In this document: piece after piece, positions 26,134-33,351 of the stretch | How positions within the stretch are numbered: the first letter of the stretch is position 1 | How the letters are laid out: each line of letters starts with the position of its first letter | From: Oscillospiraceae bacterium | GTDB lineage: Bacteria; Bacillota; Clostridia; Oscillospirales; Ruminococcaceae | NCBI GenBank assembly: GCA_024697725.1 | Contig: JAILFE010000222.1 | Coordinates: 1 to 36,313, forward strand | Length of the DNA stretch: 36,313 bases | Reading direction: 5' to 3' | Translations under genes and position numbers: made by a program | The notes under the pieces: generated by a model | Database searches by the model: none | What the model saw: the letters and a program-made list of their open reading frames with translations, nothing else | What the model was told of the DNA's origin: nothing

Positions 26134-26863
26134 GAATGATATCATCGGATATGTTAATTCGACCGAGAGCTTCGGCGCAGCGGACGGCCCCGGCGTGAGA
26201 TTCATCTTTTTCATGCAGGGCTGTCCGATGCGGTGTATGTACTGCCACAATCCCGAAACATGGAGCACCGGAGGCGGAAAGGAGTATACCCCCGCACAGG
26301 CGCTCGCGCTTGCCTGCCGCTACAGGAGCTACTGGAAGGACGGCGGTGGCATTACCGTGAGCGGGGGAGAGCCGCTCATGCAGATAGGGTTTGTCACGGA
26401 GCTTTTCAGACTTGCTCATGAAAACGGGATAAATACTGCGATAGACACCTCGGGAGCGGTCTTTGATCCTTCGGAGCCGTTTATATCAGAGTTTGATGCT
26501 CTTATGGAGAATACCGATCTTTTCATACTCGATATAAAGCATATCGACAGTGAAAAGCACCGTATTCTCACAGGCAGACCGAACGATAATATACTCGCTA
26601 TGGCGCGTTATCTTTCGGATAAAGGGAAGGATATGTGGATACGGTATGTTCTCGTTCCGGGTGTCACCTCGGGAGAGGATGATCTGAAAAGGCTGTCACG
26701 GTTCATAGGTACGCTCGGAACGGTGAGAAGGACAGAGATACTGCCTTATCACACATTGGGTGTGGCGAAATACGAAAAGCTCGGTATAGATTACCGGCTG
26801 AGGGGTATATCTCCGCCGACAGCAGAGGAGATAAGGAACGCATCCGATATACTCGGAATCTGA
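26120..26863 (+). CDS. pflA: Pyruvate formate-lyase activating enzyme (radical SAM)
   Basis: This radical SAM enzyme installs the glycyl radical on PflB. The 247-residue protein has the cluster-binding motif CPMRCMYC, preceded by [16 protein letters not shown], and the GGG(I)[13 protein letters not shown]-binding segment, followed by [10 protein letters not shown]. Residue spacing and length match the family. The gene overlaps pflB by 14 nt, so translation is coupled. No separate promoter is visible. Confidence 0.96.
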   Translation: MNGSENDIIGYVNSTESFGAADGPGVRFIFFMQGCPMRCMYCHNPETWSTGGGKEYTPAQALALACRYRSYWKDGGGITVSGGEPLMQIGFVTELFRLAHENGINTAIDTSGAVFDPSEPFISEFDALMENTDLFILDIKHIDSEKHRILTGRPNDNILAMARYLSDKGKDMWIRYVLVPGVTSGEDDLKRLSRFIGTLGTVRRTEILPYHTLGVAKYEKLGIDYRLRGISPPTAEEIRNASDILGI

Positions 26864-26914
26864 TACTGCGTCGAACTGCTTTTCGTATCATTTGCAAAAG
26901 GGAAAGATACTTCT

Positions 26915-27901
26915 ATGAAATATATATTTTTGGTAAATCCGGTTTCCGGCGGCGGAAAGAATCTCCGGCTCATTGATGATATCAGGTCGGAATTCAGCAG
27001 TATCGGCCGCGGAAGCAGCCTCGAGATCGTGTATACGAGCAAGCGCGGGGAAGCACAGAGGCTTTCCGCTGGCTTTGCCGATATCTACGGAAAAAACTGC
27101 ATGATCGTATGCTGCGGCGGCGACGGAACTATACACGAATGCGCAAACGGTCTTGTACATACCGATACTCCGATGGCAGTTCTCCCGTTTGGTTCGGGCA
27201 ATGATTTTGCTTCAAAGCTGTATGGGAAAAAACCTTCCGCATACAAGGCGGCAGAGGAGCTCGGCTTTATCGGCGGGCTTCCGAGATTTTTCATCAGACA
27301 TATCGATCTCGGCAGAGTCACGGCGAATGGCAGTACATTCTGTTTCATAGGTATCATGAGCCTCGGATTTGACACAAGAGTCGAGATACTCGCCGACAAG
27401 ATCTCACGAAAGATACCCAAAGCGGCATCTATGGCATATACTCTCGGTCTTATGGGAGGTCTGTTCGGAGAAAAGACATACTGCATAAATGCCCGTCTTG
27501 ATGTTAAGGAAAAAAACGGGGATATACGTCCGATAAAAAGACGTATGGCATATACGCTCATGGCTGTCTGCAATTCCAGCTATTACGGCGGCGGGTTCTG
27601 TCCCGCTCCGAATGCAAAGCTCAATGACGGGATATTTGAATTCCTTGTTGCCGCTCCCTGCAATCTCGTCGAGATATGCAATCTCGCACCGATGTATAAA
27701 ATGGGTGTTGCGGATATATCTCCCAAGATAAATCTGACAAGTATAGTCGGCGGTTCGTTCTTCTCGTCCGACGGGAACACTTTCGTTCTCAACTGTGACG
27801 GAGAAAACACTGTCACACAGCGTGCGGATTTTTCCGTTGAGCATAAGGTATTGAAGCTTTGTGTGCCTATCCTTTCCGAAGGCGTCAAGGCTTTCCGGTG
27901 A
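26915..27901 (+). CDS. Diacylglycerol/lipid kinase family protein (DagK/YegS-like)
   Basis: This is a 328-residue lipid kinase of the DAGK catalytic family, cytoplasmic or membrane-associated. Conserved features are the start IFLVNPVSGGGKN, the nucleotide-binding GGDGT motif (VCCGGDGTIHE), the FGSGNDFA segment and the C-terminal FLVAAPCNL and LNCDGE regions, the last probably metal-binding. In Firmicutes such enzymes recycle diacylglycerol released during lipoteichoic-acid synthesis. The ATG at 26915 has GGAAAG upstream. It is 51 nt downstream of pflA; functional linkage to fermentation is not apparent. Confidence 0.9.
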   Translation: MKYIFLVNPVSGGGKNLRLIDDIRSEFSSIGRGSSLEIVYTSKRGEAQRLSAGFADIYGKNCMIVCCGGDGTIHECANGLVHTDTPMAVLPFGSGNDFASKLYGKKPSAYKAAEELGFIGGLPRFFIRHIDLGRVTANGSTFCFIGIMSLGFDTRVEILADKISRKIPKAASMAYTLGLMGGLFGEKTYCINARLDVKEKNGDIRPIKRRMAYTLMAVCNSSYYGGGFCPAPNAKLNDGIFEFLVAAPCNLVEICNLAPMYKMGVADISPKINLTSIVGGSFFSSDGNTFVLNCDGENTVTQRADFSVEHKVLKLCVPILSEGVKAFR

Positions 27902-27937
27902 GAATCCGCACAGAATTAACGGATCGGGAGAATTATT

Positions 27938-28471
27938 ATGGCAGATCTGAAAAAATACGCCGGCAGGATATTGGGAAACAAAAAAATGATCGCAGTCATA
28001 TGCTGTATGGCTGCGGTCATTTTGTGGCTGATATTATGGAAGATATTTCCTCTTGAATTCTATTCGCTGTTCTTCGCTTCGGCGGTCGGGAGCAATATCC
28101 TGCTCGTTATGCTGATACTTGTGATATCTATCCCATGTACGGTGCTTTTTTCAAAGCTCATGCGCACCGGGATACCGGTGAAGCGTTCCATAGCGGCGGA
28201 TATACCGTGCATGATCGCGGCAGCGTTCGTATTCTCGGTATTCCGCTATACGGGTGTGCATTGGGTCGTTCTTGCCGAGGCAGTACATTTTGCGGCGGTA
28301 TTCTTTATTATGAGGAGCGCTCTGTCAAAGGAGCAGGATGCAAAGCGGAAGAATGCTCAGGATATTCTGACAGCAGTATTTGCTCTTTTCCGCACGATGA
28401 TATCCGACAGCGCTTTCCTGATGATAATGTTCGCAATGGCAAAAGCGGCTTATGAATATACAGACGGATGA
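27938..28471 (+). CDS. Hypothetical integral membrane protein
   Basis: I do not recognise this 177-residue protein. It has four predicted transmembrane helices, about residues 18-37, 41-70, 85-105 and 108-128, with a more polar C-terminal 45 residues that includes another hydrophobic stretch (SAFLMIMFAMAKAAYEY). The ATG at 27938 has GGGAG 7 nt upstream, and the gene follows the lipid kinase by 36 nt. Its stop codon lies only 3 nt from that of the convergent fusion gene, with no terminator between. Confidence 0.7.
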   Translation: MADLKKYAGRILGNKKMIAVICCMAAVILWLILWKIFPLEFYSLFFASAVGSNILLVMLILVISIPCTVLFSKLMRTGIPVKRSIAADIPCMIAAAFVFSVFRYTGVHWVVLAEAVHFAAVFFIMRSALSKEQDAKRKNAQDILTAVFALFRTMISDSAFLMIMFAMAKAAYEYTDG

Positions 28472-28474
28472 TCA

Positions 28475-29725
28475 TTATTCTGTGATCTTTATCATTACTG
28501 CCTGCGAGCCGTTTTCCTCCCAGCGCTCGATAAAATCATCGCGGCTGTAAGGGACTATGTTCTTTTTATCATTGCAGTCCATGAAATAGTATGCTTTCGG
28601 GTCATACCCGACAAGGACGAGCGTGTGGGAATTGCCGAGCCATTTTATCTTTCTTCTCGTTCCGATAGCTGTCCATTCCGAGCGTTCGGAATACCTGTAG
28701 AAATCCATGTTCTTTGATGCCCATACGATCACAGGAACGCCTGAATCTATGAGCTTTTCCATATCTGCGGAGTTGAGGTCTTCAAGGCATATCGCCTTGT
28801 ATTTGTCCGAGACTCCGTTTTTTTCAAAATAAACGTTCAGTGTATTTCCGATGACGGGAGCATAACAGCCGTAACCGTCTTTATGCGGATCACCTGCAAA
28901 GCATATGTACGGGTCGGGACCGTAGTTCGTGCCGTCATTATCGGTGTAGAATTTTGTGCTCGAACGCATATAATGATCGGCAAGGTCGGTCTTGTCCGCA
29001 TCAAAGCCGAGATAGTTCAGCACCGCCGCCGCACAGGTTATCTCACAGCCTGTCGGGAGTTCGGGATACTGTGATATCACCGGGAAATCCTTTATGAGCT
29101 TCTTGCTGAAAAAGACCTCCGGAGACGAATAGCCTTGACCAAGGTCTTCGACGGTATATCCGTCATAATGCTGATGCGGGTCAGCGTTGAGTCTTGTATA
29201 GCGTTCGCGTTCGTTTATCCTGTTGAGGTATATCTCATCGGAGCATATCCTGTCGGTGAAGTATGTGCATACGAGCAGTGCCGCTCCGAGTATCACGGAG
29301 ATAGTTCTGAACACTTTATAACTCCTTTCACAGAGCAAGCTGCACGGCAGGAGCTCTGTCAGCGGATAAAGCTCCGGCTCGCCGCTTTCGTTTTCGAGTA
29401 TGACAATGATCCCCGGAGAAAACTCCGCGAGCACCTGACGGCATATCCCGCATGGGAAGGTATATCCGCCCTTTGTGTTGTTCACTATCGCTATCGCGGC
29501 AAAACTGCGGCAGCCCTCCGATACTGCTTTGAATACAGCAGTCCTCTCGGCGCAGTTAGTCGCGCCGTAGGATGCATTCTCGATATTGCAGCCGGTGAAT
29601 ATCCTGCCGTCTTCCGTGAGCAGGGCAGCCCCTACCCTGAAGTCGGAATATGGCGCATATGCATATTCTGCGGCTTCGTGAGCTGCTTTCAGGAGTTCCT
29701 TTGCATTGATATCAGAATTTGTCAT
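28475..29725 (-). CDS. Cytidine deaminase fused in frame to a membrane-anchored C39-like peptidase
   Basis: The single 416-codon frame holds two complete modules. Residues 1-137 are a full cytidine deaminase with zinc motifs NCAERTAVF and PCGICRQV, ending LLPCSLL where the family normally ends. Residues about 138-416 are a separate exported module: a hydrophobic anchor (FRTISVILGAALLVCTYF) and a papain-like C39-type domain with catalytic Cys in LPTGCEIT and His in GNSHTLVLVGYD. At the junction AAAGGAG lies 7 nt before a GTG (29314), an independent start that would yield the peptidase alone as a 279-residue protein. So this may be two genes joined by loss of the cdd stop, a genuine fusion, or a sequencing frameshift. 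A cytoplasmic deaminase joined to an outside peptidase is otherwise not known to me. Confidence 0.8.
   Translation of the reverse strand: MTNSDINAKELLKAAHEAAEYAYAPYSDFRVGAALLTEDGRIFTGCNIENASYGATNCAERTAVFKAVSEGCRSFAAIAIVNNTKGGYTFPCGICRQVLAEFSPGIIVILENESGEPELYPLTELLPCSLLCERSYKVFRTISVILGAALLVCTYFTDRICSDEIYLNRINERERYTRLNADPHQHYDGYTVEDLGQGYSSPEVFFSKKLIKDFPVISQYPELPTGCEITCAAAVLNYLGFDADKTDLADHYMRSSTKFYTDNDGTNYGPDPYICFAGDPHKDGYGCYAPVIGNTLNVYFEKNGVSDKYKAICLEDLNSADMEKLIDSGVPVIVWASKNMDFYRYSERSEWTAIGTRRKIKWLGNSHTLVLVGYDPKAYYFMDCNDKKNIVPYSRDDFIERWEENGSQAVMIKITE
29312..29328 (-). promoter_or_regulatory. Internal ribosome binding site and GTG start of the C39-like module
   Basis: On the minus strand AAAGGAG (29322-29328) is followed after 7 nt by GTG at 29314, which begins an ideal membrane anchor. 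A TGA in the -1 frame overlaps this site (in tgTGAaagg), exactly where the deaminase would be expected to stop. Confidence 0.7.
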
Positions 29726-29804
29726 ATATGATCACCATGTAAAAAGCTCTCAGGCGGATGCGGAAAAGTGCCTTGAACGGCAGCACTGAACTAAAATGCT
29801 TAAA

Positions 29805-30051
29805 TAATGTCTGCTCAAAAAGCCGAAAAGTACGTAATAGTGCAACTTCGAAGTGCTTTTCGGCTTTTTGAATGCAAGATTTTTGAGCTGATAAGCCCAA
29901 AAATCTTGCACTATTGCTGACCGTAGGTCAGCAATAAGCAGACATTAATCAGGTAGTGCGCTGCAAATCTTTGATTTGCAGCAGCAGAAGCGGCAGTAAG
30001 CAGCCGCTTCTGCCAATAACCGCCCGTAGGGCGGTTATTGAGCACGCACTA
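29805..30051. repeat. Six-hairpin structured repeat element
   Basis: Six perfect inverted repeats follow one another: 29817-29869 (14-bp arms), 29874-29909 (12), 29912-29936 (11, loop gta), 29961-29981 (9, loop ttt), 29984-30013 (11) and 30014-30040 (12, loop gta). The first three are enclosed by TAATGTCTGCT (29805-29815) and AGCAGACATTA (29937-29947); the last three by TAGTGCG (29954-29960) and CGCACTA (30045-30051). Two domains therefore share the same plan of a closing stem around three hairpins. Pieces reappear at 33121-33168 and, inverted, at 33273-33311. It stands between the cdd fusion start and the ABC module, outside any ORF. Confidence 0.8.
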
Positions 30052-30225
30052 TTTACCGATAAACTCATATAAATATTGAAGCTATATTCCCCAAAATGCA
30101 TTATAAATTTCTATAGGTAATTAATTGCCGAAGTAATAAGATCTGTGCAGAACTGCATAATATCAATATATCATGCAGTTAAGGAATTGTCAAGCTCAGT
30201 GTCAGTATAATCACAGCCTGATCTG

Positions 30226-30257
30226 AAATAGTGTCCCTTTGGGACACTATTTTTTGA
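30226..30257 (+). terminator. Terminator-like hairpin with T-tract on the + strand
   Basis: Perfect 12-bp arms AAATAGTGTCCC/GGGACACTATTT with a TTT loop are followed by TTTTG on the + strand. No plus-strand gene lies upstream within the gap, so it may end an unrecognised transcript or work in reverse for minus-strand reading. Confidence 0.6.
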
Positions 30258-30385
30258 AAATCAGATGATGCTTTCCGCACTCATTGATAGAGTCACTTTC
30301 AGATCCTTCGTTCTGAATATGAATTGCAGCTCATCTTACCCTATCGACTCTGCCATTAATAATGATCAGTGGCTCATTAAAAATT

Positions 30386-30420
30386 GCTCCCGGAATTTAA
30401 ACTCCGGGAGCTTTGTTTTC
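30386..30420 (-). terminator. Bidirectional terminator downstream of the ABC operon
   Basis: Nine-bp arms GCTCCCGGA/TCCGGGAGC (8-nt loop) are followed by TTTGTTTTC on the + strand and by AATTTTTAATG on the minus strand. It lies about 120 nt past the permease stop codon and is the probable end of the LytTR-DUF3021-ABC transcript. Confidence 0.7.
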
Positions 30421-30532
30421 ATAAATGTTCTGATTCTTACTCACTTTAAGAATTCAGGAAAAGATCTCATACGCATATTATATCATTCCTCAATTATCCA
30501 GAATATCCTTTAGGTATTCTCCTTAAGATGTC

Positions 30533-31225
30533 TTATTCAAGACCCTTGCGTTTGTATATCAGTATAAAGAGAACTGCTGCTATCAAGAAATTCACAGATA
30601 TTACCACTATGCTTTCCGAAGTGATATCCGAGTTTCCGATACCGTTGATAAGCTCGCTTATCTGCTGAGAGTAGGTCATCCTTGCGATATCCTTTATCTT
30701 TTCGTTGAACATCGAAAGCATCGGGAGCAGAGAAAAGACCAGCGATACCGGAACAGAAAGCGATGAGGAAGCCATCTGATTTTTCGAGAATACTCCGATC
30801 ACGGCTCCGGTGAGCCCGGACAGCAGTATCCCCGTGCATATCAGTGCAATGAACATCGCAAGGTCTGCTCCTCTGTATCCGCCTAGTATCGCAAATACTG
30901 CCGTACCGAACATAGACATCACGAATACATATATCCCTATGCCGATAAGATATTCCGCAGACTTCACGCTGCTCATTATAAGTACGCGAAGAGTGTTCTT
31001 TTCCTTTTCCTCGGAGATTATCGCTGCCATACTTGAAAGAGGCGCCATTGCCACAAACATTACCGCAAAAAGTTTTGCAAAGAAATGCTCGGGCATACCT
31101 TCCGGCTTTACCGCATTTTGCATTATTACCGCCAGTACCGGGAACATGACGAACTGTATCAGTACCATCTTGTTTTTAAGAGTGTCTTTCATTTGCTTGA
31201 GAAATATCGCAGATATGTTCTTCAT
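30533..31225 (-). CDS. ABC-2 type transporter permease
   Basis: This is a 230-residue ABC-2 family membrane component, about half the size of fused versions, so it probably dimerises. Hydrophobic helices run about residues 21-38, 48-65, 92-115, 122-145, 155-175 and 206-225. The signature SEEKEKNTLRVLIMSSV between helices 2 and 3 is typical for ABC-2 permeases. It overlaps the ATPase gene by 4 nt (ATGA), with AAAGGAG 9 nt before the start, which fits a coupled pair. The substrate is unknown. Confidence 0.88.
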   Translation of the reverse strand: MKNISAIFLKQMKDTLKNKMVLIQFVMFPVLAVIMQNAVKPEGMPEHFFAKLFAVMFVAMAPLSSMAAIISEEKEKNTLRVLIMSSVKSAEYLIGIGIYVFVMSMFGTAVFAILGGYRGADLAMFIALICTGILLSGLTGAVIGVFSKNQMASSSLSVPVSLVFSLLPMLSMFNEKIKDIARMTYSQQISELINGIGNSDITSESIVVISVNFLIAAVLFILIYKRKGLE

Positions 31226-32073
31226 GCAGAAAGCTCCTTTCCTGTAAGCTCCATGAACACCGTTTCAAGATCGGGTTCTGAGGTGTGTATCGTTTCCGCG
31301 AGACCTTTTCCGATGAATTCGGAAAGCCTTGCAGCAGAATCTGTGTTGTACGGCAGCTCAATATCACTGCCGTCCGCGAGATGTATCTTAAGCATACGCT
31401 GATGATCGTATCTTCGGCATATATCCTTCGGACTGCCGCGCTCCACGATCTTTCCTTCGTTTAGAAGAGCGATGCTTCCGCACAGCTTCTCTGCCTCCGT
31501 CATCGTGTGGGTCGTGAGGAAGATTGTCTTGCCGCGTTCCTTTTCCGCGAGGATGATCTTGTGTATCTCATTTGCCGAAACAGGGTCAAGCCCATTCGTT
31601 GGCTCATCCAGGAAAAGTACATCCGGATCGGTCATAAACGCTCTTGCGAGCTTCAGGCGGCCTGTCATTCCCTTGGAGAGTTTTCCAGCAGGTGTTTTTG
31701 CAGCGTCAGACAGCCCGACCTTTTTGAGCACAGATGTTATTTCTGCATTTCCGATGCCATACAGTCTTGCGAACAGCTTGAGATTGTCAAAGCAGCTCAG
31801 ACGTTCGTAGATCCCGAAATCATCCATAGCTATGCCGAAGCGCCTGCGGTCTTCACCCATGAGCCTGCTGGTGTTTTTCCCGTTGATGAACGCCGTGCCG
31901 CCGTCCTGTACGATCTGTCCGGTAAGGATCTTTATGAGGGTGGTCTTGCCGGCTCCTGAAGGACCGAGCAGCCCGAATATCTCTCTGCGGTCTATATCAA
32001 GATCGATACCGTCAAGTACCTTCCTGCCGCCGTATTCCTTTACGATGTTTATTCCTGTGATCGCTTTGCTCAT
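31222..32073 (-). CDS. ABC transporter ATP-binding protein
   Basis: This is a 283-residue ABC ATPase of the kind that pairs with ABC-2 permeases. Walker A is GPSGAGKTT, the signature is a variant, LSKGMTGRLKLA, in place of LSGGQ, Walker B is VLFLDEPTNGLDP and the switch histidine is in TTHTMTEAEKLC. The C-terminal 70 residues form a regulatory extension. AAGGAGGA lies 8 nt before the ATG at 32073. It is third in the LytTR-DUF3021-ATPase-permease operon. Confidence 0.93.
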   Translation of the reverse strand: MSKAITGINIVKEYGGRKVLDGIDLDIDRREIFGLLGPSGAGKTTLIKILTGQIVQDGGTAFINGKNTSRLMGEDRRRFGIAMDDFGIYERLSCFDNLKLFARLYGIGNAEITSVLKKVGLSDAAKTPAGKLSKGMTGRLKLARAFMTDPDVLFLDEPTNGLDPVSANEIHKIILAEKERGKTIFLTTHTMTEAEKLCGSIALLNEGKIVERGSPKDICRRYDHQRMLKIHLADGSDIELPYNTDSAARLSEFIGKGLAETIHTSEPDLETVFMELTGKELSA

Positions 32074-32074
32074 A

Positions 32075-32545
32075 TTATTTGTCCTCCTTTATACGTTTCA
32101 GAGCTTCATCCAGTCTGCGGTTCTCCTGACGTTCAGCCAGCGATGTCACGAATATGCTCGTCAGACAGCTCACTGCAAAACATATCACGAACAATATCCA
32201 TGCGATCGGCAGATCTGTCGGGAACCACCCGAAAATAAAGACGAATATCGTTATGACTGCGAACACGCTCGAGATCATTGCGGCTATCCTTGCCGCAGCA
32301 GACATTTTCTTTATAAGGATATCTGTCATGAACACGGTGCGTATCAGTATCACCAGCACCGCCGCGAGCAGGAACTGAAAGCTCGTTGCTGAACTTATCC
32401 CTTTTCCCGCAAGCGAAAACATTGACGAATATTCCTCCGCGTTCCTGCCGAACAGCATACTGAATATATTCAGTATGACATTGGTCAGTCCGTAGGTCGT
32501 GAATATCTGTGCGAGAATACCGAAAACTGTTCCTCTTTTGTCCAT
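32075..32545 (-). CDS. DUF3021 family membrane protein
   Basis: This is a 156-residue protein with four predicted transmembrane helices (about 9-30, 50-72, 84-106 and 110-135) and a charged C-terminal tail (AERQENRRLDEALKRIKEDK). It resembles DUF3021 proteins, which in Firmicutes are encoded beside a LytTR regulator and probably control its activity at the membrane. The ATG at 32545 follows the lytTR stop codon without a gap, and the ATPase start is 1 nt past its own stop, so translation is tightly coupled. Confidence 0.82.
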   Translation of the reverse strand: MDKRGTVFGILAQIFTTYGLTNVILNIFSMLFGRNAEEYSSMFSLAGKGISSATSFQFLLAAVLVILIRTVFMTDILIKKMSAAARIAAMISSVFAVITIFVFIFGWFPTDLPIAWILFVICFAVSCLTSIFVTSLAERQENRRLDEALKRIKEDK

Positions 32546-32986
32546 TTATCTTACCCCCAGTCTGGATTTTAATTCATCCGCATATTGTCTCGAAACTATC
32601 ATCTGCTCGCCGTTTTCAAGGGTAAGCCTGAGCCTGCGCTCGAATTCCGACCTGATAGAACGGATATACCGAAGCTGCACGAGACAGGACTTGCTTATCC
32701 TGAAAAAACCGCTGCCGCAGAGTCTTTCTTCCATTTCATACAGCTTCTGCTTTGTTTCGTAGACTTCATCCCGGGTATAGACAAAGGTCTTTCTGTCAAC
32801 GGATTCTATATAAACTATCCCGGATATATCGAGTATAAAGGACTCGCCGTTCTTTATAGCCGTTATCTGACTGTCCATTATGCGCAGCGCGGATATTATC
32901 TCCTCCGTTTCGGGAGTCAGCGCGGGACAGTTTATCACTATCTCGATATCTTTGTATGACGGGTCTGTATTGATCAATATTTTCAC
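32546..32986 (-). CDS. LytTR family DNA-binding regulator
   Basis: This is a 146-residue regulator with no receiver domain; the C-terminal half (about 50-146) is a LytTR DNA-binding domain with the conserved stretches SGIVYIESVDRKTFVYT, FFRISKSCLVQLRYI and NGEQMIVSRQYADELK. The track begins 17 codons too early; AGAGGGGTG followed 6 nt later by GTG 32986 marks the start. DUF3021 is its probable membrane partner. It probably controls this operon, but the DNA site is not visible with confidence. Confidence 0.88.
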   Translation of the reverse strand: MKILINTDPSYKDIEIVINCPALTPETEEIISALRIMDSQITAIKNGESFILDISGIVYIESVDRKTFVYTRDEVYETKQKLYEMEERLCGSGFFRISKSCLVQLRYIRSIRSEFERRLRLTLENGEQMIVSRQYADELKSRLGVR

Positions 32987-33008
32987 TGTATTCACCCCTC
33001 TGTCTGAA

Positions 33009-33037
33009 ATGTTATCATATATCCCCGTAAATATCAA
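33009..33037 (-). promoter_or_regulatory. Putative promoter of the lytTR-ABC operon
   Basis: The minus strand shows TTGATA, a 17-nt spacer and TAACAT (4/6 match), giving a leader of about 16 nt before the GTG. Confidence 0.45.
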
Positions 33038-33120
33038 TAGTGTAATGCGTATCCTGCCGGAATCGATGCATAAGATGCCGCACTTGTGAGTGTCTGTGCA
33101 AGAGCATCGGTATGCTTATA

Positions 33121-33168
33121 GCCGCTTCTGCCAATAACTGCCCGCAGAGTGGTTATTGAGCACGAACT
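33121..33168. repeat. Partial copy of the six-hairpin element, same orientation
   Basis: Forty-three of 48 positions match 30003-30050, the last part of the six-hairpin element. The copy has only the right arm of its fifth hairpin and a decayed sixth hairpin (CAATAAC/GTTATTG retained), so it looks like a decaying fragment. Confidence 0.75.
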
Positions 33169-33203
33169 GATTATAGCTGTAGTTCTGCGGAAAGGTCAAT
33201 TGC

Positions 33204-33246
33204 CGGAAAAGATAAAGAGCTGTTCTCCGGCTTGAGAACAGCTCTT
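33204..33246 (-). terminator. Intrinsic terminator of the GGDEF gene
   Basis: Perfect 13-bp arms AAGAGCTGTTCTC/GAGAACAGCTCTT (6-nt loop) are followed on the minus strand by TATCTTTTCC. It lies about 105 nt past the stop of the GGDEF gene. Confidence 0.8.
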
Positions 33247-33259
33247 ATATACTGCGTGT

Positions 33260-33311
33260 CCAATAACTGCCCGCAAATCAAAGATTTGCAGCGCACTATC
33301 TGATTAATGTC
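33260..33311. repeat. Chimeric, inverted fragment of the six-hairpin element
   Basis: The first 16 nt (CCAATAACTGCCCGCA) repeat 33131-33146 exactly. From 33273 to 33311 the sequence matches the reverse complement of 29941-29979 at 38 of 39 positions. So two modules have been joined in a new order and one of them inverted. Confidence 0.75.
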
Positions 33312-33351
33312 GTTTACTATAGCTGCTTGTGAAGTGAATATTTTGATGCTG

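Larger units (their letters stand above)
30052..30532. other. Gene-free region between the hairpin element and the ABC permease
   Basis: It holds an 8-bp inverted repeat (AACTGCAT/ATGCAGTT, 30151-30180), and two terminator-like hairpins described separately. The 82-residue plus-strand track ORF here runs through the second hairpin and has no clear RBS or family resemblance, so no gene is called. Confidence 0.55.

Noticed and set aside
29805-30051. The six-hairpin region as a CRISPR array or an integron cassette array
   Set aside because: There are no regularly spaced direct repeats or cas/integrase genes; the units are different perfect inverted repeats.
30265-30513. An 82-residue plus-strand ORF in the gene-free region
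   Set aside because: It runs through a terminator hairpin, has no clear ribosome site and no recognisable composition or domain.
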